DNA from: Inquilinus sp. Marseille-Q2685 | Lineage (GTDB): Bacteria > Pseudomonadota > Alphaproteobacteria > DSM-16000 > Inquilinaceae | DNA: 64,000 nt | Assembly: GCF_916619195.1 (NCBI RefSeq) | Contig: NZ_CAKAKL010000009.1 | Coordinates: 124,001-188,000 of the forward strand | Direction: 5' to 3' | In this document: positions 35,350 through 42,371 of the stretch, in pieces | How positions within the stretch are numbered: the first letter of the stretch is position 1 | Layout of the letters: the number at the start of each line of letters is the position of its first letter | Made by a program: the position numbers and the translations under genes | Notes under the pieces: generated by a model | What the model saw: only the letters and a program-made list of their open reading frames with translations | Database searches by the model: none | Told to the model about the DNA's origin: nothing

Positions 35350-36624
35350 TCACCACTTCGCCCGCTGGCGCAGGCGCTCCAGCTCCTTGGCCAGGGCGGC
35401 GACGGCGGCGTCTGGCTTCTCGTCGCCGGTCAGCACCGCATGCACGGACTTGGAGAAGGCCTGCGACACCCGGTTGTAGCTGGCGCCGGTGACCGCCGAG
35501 GGGCGGGCGATGCTGTCGGCGAAGGCGGCCTGCGTGTCCTTCAGGAAGGGCAGCTTGGCCAGCACCTCCGGGTCCTCGTACAGCGCCGAGACAGTCGGGT
35601 TGTAGGCGCCCTGGATGGCCCGGCGCTTCTGGTCGGCGGCGCCCGTCATGTAGAGGATCAGGCTGACCGCCGCCTCCTTGTTCTCGGAGTATTTCGATAC
35701 GCCGAGATAGGCGGGGCCCAGGCAGCCGCTCGACTTCTCGCCCGCGGCGCCGACCGGCAGCGCCGCCACCCCGACCTTGCCGACCAGCGCGCCGCCCGCG
35801 GCCTGCGAGGTGCCCCAGACATAGGGCCAGTTGCGCAGGAACACGGCCTTGCCGCTCTCGAACACGGCGCGGGAGCTCTCCTCGTCGTAGTTCAGCACGC
35901 CCTGCGGGCTGATCGTGTCGATCCAGCTGTGCGCCAGGGCCAGCGCCTGGGCCGCCTTCGGATTGTCGATGGTGATGTCGCCCTTGGCGTCGATGATGGT
36001 GCCGCCGCCGGTGCTGGCGACCCATTCGATGGCGTCGCAGGTCAGCCCCTCATAGGACTTGCCCTGCCAGACGAAGCCCCACATGTCGGCATTGCCGGCC
36101 TTGCGCTCGCCGTCCTGCACCGCCTTGGCGGTCTCCGTCAGCTCGGACCAGGTCTTCGGCACCGGCTTGCCGTATTTCTCCAGCAGGTCCTTGCGGTAGA
36201 AGATCAGGCCGGTGTCCATGTACCAGGGCAGGGCCAGCAGCTGGCCATCGATGGTCGCGGCATCGATCGTGGTCGGGAAATGCGCCGCCACCTCCTCCTT
36301 CGGCACCATGGCGCCGAGGTCGAGCAGGTGGTTCTTCAGCATGCCCATCCAGATCACGTCGATCACCAGCACGTCGACATCGGTCGACTTCGCCGCCAGC
36401 ATCTGCTGGTAGAGGGGCACGGCGTCGTCCCAGACCGCCGGCATCTTGTTGATCGAGACGCTGTTGCCGCTCTGCTTGGCCCAGGCCTCGGCGGCGCTGC
36501 TGCACAGGTCGTAGTCGGTGGCGCCGCAGAACAGCTTCACCGTCGCGGCCTCGGCCCCGCCGGCGGCGCCACCAGCGGCGAAAGCGGCCAGCGCGGCGGT
36601 CAGGGATAGGGTGGCAATCTTCAC
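35350..36624 (-). CDS. Carbohydrate ABC transporter substrate-binding protein
   Basis: The 424-residue product is a periplasmic family 1 sugar-binding protein, similar in layout to trehalose/maltose-type ThuE/AglE proteins. The signal peptide (LSLTAALAAFAAGG) ends around AEAA. KNHLLDLGAMVPKEEVAAHF, LPWYMDTGLIFYRKDLLEKYG and VFESGKAVFLRNWPYVWGT are typical. Two cysteines near the mature N-terminus (LFCGATDYDLCSS) could form a disulfide. GGAGGGACCC precedes the ATG. It follows the PfkB gene by 66 bases. Confidence 0.9.
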   Translation of the reverse strand: MKIATLSLTAALAAFAAGGAAGGAEAATVKLFCGATDYDLCSSAAEAWAKQSGNSVSINKMPAVWDDAVPLYQQMLAAKSTDVDVLVIDVIWMGMLKNHLLDLGAMVPKEEVAAHFPTTIDAATIDGQLLALPWYMDTGLIFYRKDLLEKYGKPVPKTWSELTETAKAVQDGERKAGNADMWGFVWQGKSYEGLTCDAIEWVASTGGGTIIDAKGDITIDNPKAAQALALAHSWIDTISPQGVLNYDEESSRAVFESGKAVFLRNWPYVWGTSQAAGGALVGKVGVAALPVGAAGEKSSGCLGPAYLGVSKYSENKEAAVSLILYMTGAADQKRRAIQGAYNPTVSALYEDPEVLAKLPFLKDTQAAFADSIARPSAVTGASYNRVSQAFSKSVHAVLTGDEKPDAAVAALAKELERLRQRAKW

Positions 36625-36690
36625 GGGTCCCTCCGTTCAAAGCCCCTGTTTGAGAAATCTTGTCGTTGCCGGGCGGGTTGGTCCCGCCAC

Positions 36691-37635
36691 TCAGGTGGAG
36701 GCCGGGGCCTCTTGCCGGATCATCGCCAGCAGCTCGGCCTCGCGCGGCAGCGCCCGCCCGCCGTAATCGGTGGTGGCGAGCGCGCCGCAGCTTGCGGCCA
36801 GGGCCAGGCTGTCGCGGAAGTCGAAGCCGCGCAGCCGGCCATAGAGGAAGCCGGCGTTGAAGCTGTCGCCGGCGCCGGTGGTGTCGACCACGGTCACCGC
36901 CGGGGCCGGCACGGCGCAGCGCTCGCCCCGGCTGACGCCGATGGCGCCGGCGGCCCCTCGCTTGACCAGCACGGTCGGCACCATCGCGGACAGCCGCTCC
37001 AGCGCCGCGCTGACATCCGGCGCGCCGGTGAAGGCCAGGGCCTCGGATTCGTTCGGGGCGAAGACGTCGATCTCGCGGAACAGCTCGGCCACGCCGGGCG
37101 AATCGATCCGGTGCGGCACATGTTGGCAGTCGAGATAGACCAGCACCCCCTGCCGCTTCGCCGCCCGGGCCAGGGCCAGCAGCTCCGGCTGCAGCCGGAA
37201 GCTCTGCAGCAGCAGGGCCTTCGGCGCGACGTCGGCCAGAGCCTCCGGCGTCGGCGGCAGGTCGTCCCGCACGGCATAGCTGACGAAGCCGCGGTCATGG
37301 GCGAAGGAGAAGGCGGCGCTGACCCGCTCCAGCGGCTGGTCCAACCGGCGGAACAGACGGTCGTCCAGCCCCTCCGTCCGCGCCGCCTCCAGCGCCAGCC
37401 GGCTGAACAGGTCGGTGCCGAAATCGGCCGCCCAGGCGGTGCGCAGCCCCAGCCGGTGCGCCGCCGCGGCGGTGGTGAAGCTGGCGCCGGGCAGGGTGGC
37501 GAAGCCGCGGGCGAACAGGTCGGCGCCCAGCCGCGGCACCTCCGGCAAGCCGGTGAAGATCAGGTCCCAGTAGTATTCGCCGACCACGACGACGTCGCAG
37601 CCGCTGGGGTCGAGTCCGGGGCCGGGCCCGGTCAT
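36691..37635 (-). CDS. PfkB-family carbohydrate kinase
   Basis: The 314-residue product is a ribokinase-like sugar kinase. The N-terminal VVVVGEYYWDLIF and the C-terminal anion-hole and catalytic-base motif VDTTGAGDSFNAGFLYG near residue 250 are clear. The start overlaps the GH4 stop (ATGA). With a glycosidase and an importer in one operon, it probably phosphorylates the monosaccharide released inside the cell; which sugar cannot be told. Confidence 0.88.
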   Translation of the reverse strand: MTGPGPGLDPSGCDVVVVGEYYWDLIFTGLPEVPRLGADLFARGFATLPGASFTTAAAAHRLGLRTAWAADFGTDLFSRLALEAARTEGLDDRLFRRLDQPLERVSAAFSFAHDRGFVSYAVRDDLPPTPEALADVAPKALLLQSFRLQPELLALARAAKRQGVLVYLDCQHVPHRIDSPGVAELFREIDVFAPNESEALAFTGAPDVSAALERLSAMVPTVLVKRGAAGAIGVSRGERCAVPAPAVTVVDTTGAGDSFNAGFLYGRLRGFDFRDSLALAASCGALATTDYGGRALPREAELLAMIRQEAPAST

Positions 37636-39017
37636 TGCCAGTTGCCGACATAGGGGGCGTGGGCGGCGAGATACTCGTCGACCAGCGCCTCGGCCCGGGA
37701 ATAGGACAGCACCAGCGGATGCGCCACCAGCGCCTCGACAGCCAGGTCGCGGTCGCGCTCGCGGATCGCCTGCACCGCCAGCCGCTCGTATCGCTTGATG
37801 CTGTGCACCAGCTGGGCCTGCGCCTCGGGCATCGGGCCGATCGGCAGCGGCCGCACCCCGTCGCGGTCGACCACGCAGCTGACCTCGACCACGTCCTCGT
37901 CGCGCAGGCCCTCGATGGCGCCCCGGTTCGGCACGTTCAGCCCGCTGTACAGCGGCTTGCCGGTCTCCAGCGCATCCACGAGGTCGAGCGCGACGCCGGC
38001 ATAGCCCTCGCCCTCGTCGCCCGGCGGCGCATGGGCGCCGGCAGCCAGGGCCCGGTCGGCCTCCTCCATGCTCGGCGCCCCCTCCTGGGCATAGTGCATG
38101 TAGGTGGCGTTGCGGCGATGGGCGTAGGCGTAATAGGCCTCCAGCGCCTTGTCCGGGTTGCGGCGCCAGTCCAGCGCCGTCAGCTGCTCGATCAGGCCGT
38201 GATTCAGGTCGCGCACCTCCTCGCCGCGGGTGCGGGCGTCCGACCGGATCGCCTCCACCGCCTTCTCCGCATAGTAGAAGTAATAGAGGTACTCGTTGAT
38301 CCACATCCCGTGGCGGCGCACCACCCGCGGGCTGAACACCTTCTGGGCCGAGGCGGCCAGGAAGGCGTCGTCGGCCAGCAGGCGCGGCAGCACGTCCTCG
38401 CCGCCGATCTCGGCGCGGCGGGTGAAGGACAGGTGGTTCAGGCCGAACACCTCGGTGCGCACCGCCTTCTCCGGCACGTCGAACCAGCGCGCCACGGCCG
38501 ACTGGGCGGCGTTGGCGCCGTCGCAGATGCCGATGGTCCGGTCGTGGCCGGCGTCGCGCAGCGCCTGGGTGACCAGGCCGGCCGGGTTGGTGAAGTTGAA
38601 CAGCCAGGCGTCCGGGCTGACCCGCTTCAGGAGGTCGGCATAGCCCAGGATGGTCGGGATGCTGCGCAGCGCCATGGCGAAGCCGCCCGGCCCGGTCGTC
38701 TCCTGCCCCAGCACGCCATGCGCCAGGGCGATCCGCTCATCCTTGATCCGGCCTTCCTCCAGCCCCGGCCGGACCGTGGTCACGACATAGGCGGCGCCGT
38801 CCAGGGCGCGCTCCGGATCCAGGCTGGTGGTGATCTTGACCGGGGAGTTGGTGCGCCGGGCGATCTCGGCCCCGAGGCCGCCGAACAGCTCCAGCCGAGG
38901 CCCGTCGATGTCGAGCAGGCACAGCTCGGTCAGGTTGCTCCACTCCGCCCGGCGCAGCGCCGATTCGATGAACAGAGGGGCGCGGACGCCGCCGCCGCCG
39001 ACCAGGGTCAGTTTCAT
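37632..39017 (-). CDS. Family 4 glycoside hydrolase (6-phospho-beta-glucosidase-like)
   Basis: The 461-residue product belongs to GH4, NAD- and Mn-dependent glycosidases that work by oxidation and elimination. The N-terminal Rossmann motif is LTLVGGGGVRAP; metal- and substrate-binding parts are NFTNPAGLVTQAL, the Cys of TIGICDGAN and the His of FGLNHLSF. The final NYLP-type region reads SGLNVPNRGAIEGL. GH4 enzymes often act on phosphorylated disaccharides from PTS systems, but here an ABC importer is encoded, so the substrate may be unphosphorylated. It is the first gene of the operon. Confidence 0.88.
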   Translation of the reverse strand: MKLTLVGGGGVRAPLFIESALRRAEWSNLTELCLLDIDGPRLELFGGLGAEIARRTNSPVKITTSLDPERALDGAAYVVTTVRPGLEEGRIKDERIALAHGVLGQETTGPGGFAMALRSIPTILGYADLLKRVSPDAWLFNFTNPAGLVTQALRDAGHDRTIGICDGANAAQSAVARWFDVPEKAVRTEVFGLNHLSFTRRAEIGGEDVLPRLLADDAFLAASAQKVFSPRVVRRHGMWINEYLYYFYYAEKAVEAIRSDARTRGEEVRDLNHGLIEQLTALDWRRNPDKALEAYYAYAHRRNATYMHYAQEGAPSMEEADRALAAGAHAPPGDEGEGYAGVALDLVDALETGKPLYSGLNVPNRGAIEGLRDEDVVEVSCVVDRDGVRPLPIGPMPEAQAQLVHSIKRYERLAVQAIRERDRDLAVEALVAHPLVLSYSRAEALVDEYLAAHAPYVGNWQ

Positions 39018-39043
39018 GGTGCCTCCCGCGAACTGGCATCGTT

Positions 39044-39065
39044 ATGACTGGTTATAACCAGTCAT
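39044..39065. promoter_or_regulatory. Perfect 22-bp palindromic operator for the GntR regulator
   Basis: The 22 bases are fully self-complementary; the central part is ACTGGTTATAACCAGT. It lies 26 bases before the GH4 start and 81 bases before the gntR start, between the divergent genes. The ACTGGT half-site and its palindromic layout are very close to the known sites of the UTRA-domain regulators DasR/NagR (ACTGGTCTAGACCAGT type). It is almost certainly the binding site of the adjacent regulator. Confidence 0.8.
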
Positions 39066-39146
39066 GTCAATTGTGGCTGGCTCCCCGATTTGCGTGTATG
39101 CAGCGAGGGTGATCTCCGTTCCTGCCGAGAGGCCTCCCGCCACGCC

Positions 39147-39917
39147 ATGACCGACGGCCCCCTCAGCGACGGCCCCGCCGGCGACGGGCTGCGGCGCGAC
39201 GATCCGCAGCCCCTCTACCGCCAGATCAAGCAGCGGCTGCGCGAGCAGATCGAGAGCGGCGAGCTCGGCACAGATGCGAAGCTGGCGTCGGAGCGCGAGC
39301 TGGAGAAGCAGTACGGCGTCAGCCGCATCACCGTGCGCCAGGCGGTGCGCGAGCTGGTGCAGGAAGGCTGGCTGCACAGCCATCCCGGCCGCGGCTTCTT
39401 CGTGGCGCGGCGGGAGGAGACCTACGAGCTGCACCTGCTGCGCAGCTTCACCGCCATCGCCGAGGCGCATGGCCGGACGCCGACCAGCCGGTTGATCGAG
39501 GGCACCGTCTGCCGCGCGCCGGCGGAGGTGGCGCGGCCGCTGTTCCTGCCGCCCGGCGCCGATGTGGTGATGCTGAAGCGGCTGCGCTGCCTGGACGGCC
39601 AGCCGGTGGTGCTGACCCAGGACTGGTTCGCCGCCCGGCTGGTGCCGGGGATCCTCGAGCTCGACTGGTCGACCGGCAACCGCTCGCTCTATGCCGAGGT
39701 GCGCGACCGCTACCGGCTGCGCCCGGACCGCGGCCGCACCACGATGAGCGCCCGGCTGGCGAATGCGGAGGAGGCGGAGCTGCTGGAGTTGACTCCGCCG
39801 GCCGCGGTGCTGACGATCGAGCAGATCGCCTACGATCCGCAGGGCCGGCCGGTGAACATGACCTTCTCCAGCCATCATCCGCTGCGCTATCCGCTCAGCC
39901 TGGACCAGAGGGGATGA
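39147..39917 (+). CDS. GntR-family transcriptional regulator (HutC/DasR type, UTRA domain)
   Basis: The 256-residue product has an N-terminal winged helix (PLYRQIKQRLREQIESGELG, then SRITVRQAVRELVQEGWL) and a C-terminal UTRA effector domain (PPGADVVMLKRLRCLDGQPV, and RPVNMTFSSHHPLRYPLSL). Such proteins repress sugar or histidine operons and respond to sugar phosphates or metabolites. It is divergent from the GH4 sugar operon, with a perfect 22-bp palindrome between them. The ATG at 39147 is placed where homology begins; a longer frame is unsupported. Confidence 0.9.
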   Translation: MTDGPLSDGPAGDGLRRDDPQPLYRQIKQRLREQIESGELGTDAKLASERELEKQYGVSRITVRQAVRELVQEGWLHSHPGRGFFVARREETYELHLLRSFTAIAEAHGRTPTSRLIEGTVCRAPAEVARPLFLPPGADVVMLKRLRCLDGQPVVLTQDWFAARLVPGILELDWSTGNRSLYAEVRDRYRLRPDRGRTTMSARLANAEEAELLELTPPAAVLTIEQIAYDPQGRPVNMTFSSHHPLRYPLSLDQRG

Positions 39918-39953
39918 TCCGGCGTCGGACGGCCGCGGAAATGCCGCCGGGGA

Positions 39954-39985
39954 ATCACGATCCGATCACGATCCGGCTCCTAAAT
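39954..39985 (+). promoter_or_regulatory. Tandem 11-bp direct repeats with candidate -10 box (SARP-like promoter)
   Basis: ATCACGATCCG occurs twice, perfectly and back to back (39954-39964, 39965-39975). Taking the repeated heptamer as TCACGAT gives a 4-base spacer between copies, and 8 bases separate the second copy from a TAAAT -10-like box at 39981. SARP-type activators are known to bind heptamer repeats with 11-bp periodicity placed 8 bases before the -10 box. A SARP-type regulator gene lies 2.4 kb downstream. The promoter reads into the peroxidase gene. Confidence 0.5.
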
Positions 39986-40034
39986 GCTCCGGCGACGACG
40001 GATCGCGGTGCATCGAGCAAGGGAGGGGACGATC

Positions 40035-41810
40035 GTGCATGGCTCAGGTTTCACGGGGCCCGGCCAGCGTAGCGCCGCACTGACCCACGGGCTCGAACAG
40101 CCCGAGACCTATTTCGAAGGCAGCCATCCGCCGCCCGAAGGCGTGTTCGGCTGGCGGCTGGCGAAGGAGGCCGGGCGGCTGGGCCTGCATCCGCAGGCGC
40201 TGGTCATGGACGTGCTGCAGCGCCTGGCCCGCAAGATGTATCTGGACGGTCTCGTCGCCGGGCCGGAGACGTTCAATCCGGATATCCCCGCCGGCTACAC
40301 CTATCTCGGCCAGCTGATCGCGCACGACCTCACCTTCACCGATCTCGGCACCCTCTCGCGGTCGGCGGCGGCGGGGCCGCTCTGGGCCAGCCCGGCGCTC
40401 GATCTCGACTGCCTCTATCGCGGCGGGCCGTTCCGGTCGCCGATGCTGTACCAGCAGCGCCCGGGCGGGCCCGACGCGCTGCGGATGAAGCTTCGCGTCG
40501 GCTACACCGGCGGCCGGACCTGGGACAAGGAGGCGCCGGAGGTGCCCGGCGACCCGGTGACGGCCAAGGCGCCGCAGCCCCAGGACCTGGCGATGATCGC
40601 CTGCGTCGACGCCGCCACGAACGCGACCGACCTCCGCTCCCTGTCCCCATCGGCGCAGGACCTGCCGCGGCAATGCCCGGTCGAACCGCTGGTCGGCGAC
40701 ATCCGCAACGACAACAACCTGATCCTGTCGCAGATCACGGTCCTGTTCCATCGCTTCCACAACCGCATCGTCGACGCCATCCTGGCCTCGCCGCACCGCC
40801 CGTCGGACTACGAGATCTTCGAGATCGCCCGGGCCCTGGTGATCACGGCCTACCGGTCGGTGGTGCGCAACGACTATCTCGGCCATGTGCTCGACCCCGA
40901 GGTCTGGGGGAGCCTCGCTCAGCGCGACCGGCTGCAGGCCCTGGGCGGCTTCGGCCGGCGGCTCGCCGACGACGCGGACACGCCCCTGCCGGCCGAGTTC
41001 ATCATGGCCGCCTTCCGCTTCGGCCACGCCATGGTGCGGCCGTCCTACACGCTGAACCGGGCCCTGGCGCTGACCGAGACCAGCCTCAAGGGGCTGATGA
41101 CCTTCCGGCGCGGCATGCTGGCCGGGGACGGCGGCATCCCGGGCAGCCCGATCCCGAACGACTGGATCCTGGAATGGGATCTGTTCTTCCCAGAGAGGAC
41201 GGGCGGCGACGAGAACCAGTCGCACCTGATCGGCCCCTGGGTCACCGCCCAGTTCTACACGATGTCGGCCATGGCGCATGACGACATGCGCCGCATGGTC
41301 GGCGGCGACCCGATCTACGACGGCTATGGCGGGCTGCCGTTCCGGGATCTGGCGCGGGCCTATCTGTCCAGCCTGCCGAACGGCCAGTATCTCGCCGACC
41401 GGCTCGGGGTCCGGAAGCTGACGCGGGAGGAGCTGCTGGGCGACGGCCATGGCGGCCTGGCCGGCATGAATGCGCGCACCCAGCGCAACCCGCTCGCCGA
41501 GGCGCCGGAAGGGGCGATCGAGGCCCTGGCCGAGGACACGCCGCTGTTCTACTACCTGATGCGCGAGGCCGAGGTCCGCCACCAGGGCCGGCGCCTCGGG
41601 CCGCTGGGGTCGGCGATCGTCGCCCAGGTCGTCCTGGCCGCGTCCATGGTCGATTCCACGACCGTCGAGGCCGGCGTGATCCGGCGCTGGAGCCGTGCCC
41701 TGTTCAAGGGCGGCGCGGTCCCGACCAGCATGCGGGAGATCATCAGCTTCGTCGAATCGCCGCCGGCGCCCGGAGCGGGGTCGCGGCCGATCACACAGGC
41801 CAGCGTCTGA
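40035..41810 (+). CDS. Animal-type haem peroxidase (peroxidase-cyclooxygenase superfamily)
   Basis: The 591-residue product is a bacterial member of the myeloperoxidase/cyclooxygenase superfamily. YTYLGQLIAHDLTFTDLG holds the probable distal His, GDIRNDNNLILSQITVLFH and RFHNRIVD form the conserved core helix, and AAFRFGHAMVRPSYTLN is the probable proximal-His segment. No signal peptide is visible, so it is probably cytoplasmic or exported unusually. The GTG at 40035 is chosen because of GGGAGGGGAC before it; an in-frame ATG at 39984 would overlap the candidate promoter. Its substrate is unknown; it may oxidise a peptide or lipid. Confidence 0.82.
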   Translation: MHGSGFTGPGQRSAALTHGLEQPETYFEGSHPPPEGVFGWRLAKEAGRLGLHPQALVMDVLQRLARKMYLDGLVAGPETFNPDIPAGYTYLGQLIAHDLTFTDLGTLSRSAAAGPLWASPALDLDCLYRGGPFRSPMLYQQRPGGPDALRMKLRVGYTGGRTWDKEAPEVPGDPVTAKAPQPQDLAMIACVDAATNATDLRSLSPSAQDLPRQCPVEPLVGDIRNDNNLILSQITVLFHRFHNRIVDAILASPHRPSDYEIFEIARALVITAYRSVVRNDYLGHVLDPEVWGSLAQRDRLQALGGFGRRLADDADTPLPAEFIMAAFRFGHAMVRPSYTLNRALALTETSLKGLMTFRRGMLAGDGGIPGSPIPNDWILEWDLFFPERTGGDENQSHLIGPWVTAQFYTMSAMAHDDMRRMVGGDPIYDGYGGLPFRDLARAYLSSLPNGQYLADRLGVRKLTREELLGDGHGGLAGMNARTQRNPLAEAPEGAIEALAEDTPLFYYLMREAEVRHQGRRLGPLGSAIVAQVVLAASMVDSTTVEAGVIRRWSRALFKGGAVPTSMREIISFVESPPAPGAGSRPITQASV

Positions 41811-41837
41811 CGACGCCGGCTTCAGCCTGGTGGGGGG

Positions 41838-41877
41838 CCTCCGCCTCCGTCGCCCTTCGGGGCGCCGGGGGCGGAGG
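41838..41877 (+). terminator. Strong nested hairpin after the peroxidase gene
   Basis: Outer arms CCTCCGCC and GGCGGAGG enclose an inner hairpin CGCCC-TTCG-GGGCG, a very stable UUCG tetraloop. Only ATTT follows, so it is a weak intrinsic terminator at best and may instead protect or attenuate the transcript between peroxidase and the 139-aa gene. Confidence 0.5.
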
Positions 41878-41951
41878 ATTTAAGCGGCGGCCGGTCGGCC
41901 GGCGCCGTACAGGAAGGGCAACATCGCTTTGCGAACACGGAGGAGAGAGCC

Positions 41952-42371
41952 ATGACGGACCACAACAAGCACGATCCGAAGCAGGTGCCGAAGCACGCGC
42001 CGGTCGAGATGACCATGTACGACCGCGAGGCCGCGGGGCGGCTGATCGTCGGCATGGCGATCGGCGAGATCCCGAGGCCGAAGACGACGGAAGAGGCGCT
42101 GCAGCTGCTCAAGGACCACGGCATCACCCTGTCGAACTTCGCCGAGTCCGGGAAGGAGATCCGGGTGGTCAGCCGCGACGAGGCGCTCTACGTCGTGCTG
42201 CCGCCGGCCGACCTGATGCGGCAGCGGATCGAGGAGTACTCGAAGTATCCCGGCCCCTACCCGCTGCCGGACGAATACGCCCTGCAGGTGCGGCGCGACA
42301 AGGACGCGCTCGACGCCCTCGACATGTTCTATTTCCGGGTCGGCGACTACAGCTTCGGTCAGTGCCGGTGA
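41952..42371 (+). CDS. Orphan 139-residue protein with NHLP-leader-like segment
   Basis: I do not recognise this protein by family. A strong GGAGGAGAGAGCC precedes the ATG. The N-terminus is polar (HNKHDPKQVPKHAP). Residues about 44-80 (EEALQLLKDHGITLS, then KEIRVVSRDEALYVVLPPAD) resemble the pattern of nitrile-hydratase-like leader peptides, with a Gly after a helix, a strand ending xIRV, and then VLP. The C-terminal 55 residues are rich in Tyr, Asp and Arg and end SFGQCR with the only Cys. A YcaO gene is close by, so it could be a modified peptide precursor or a partner protein. It overlaps the end of the opposing SARP gene by 13 bases. Confidence 0.65.
   Translation: MTDHNKHDPKQVPKHAPVEMTMYDREAAGRLIVGMAIGEIPRPKTTEEALQLLKDHGITLSNFAESGKEIRVVSRDEALYVVLPPADLMRQRIEEYSKYPGPYPLPDEYALQVRRDKDALDALDMFYFRVGDYSFGQCR

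Noticed and set aside
39984-40034. ATG start at 39984 for the peroxidase, adding 17 residues
   Set aside because: It would overlap the candidate -10 box, has no ribosome binding site, and the added residues are arginine-rich and not family-like; the GTG at 40035 has a strong site.
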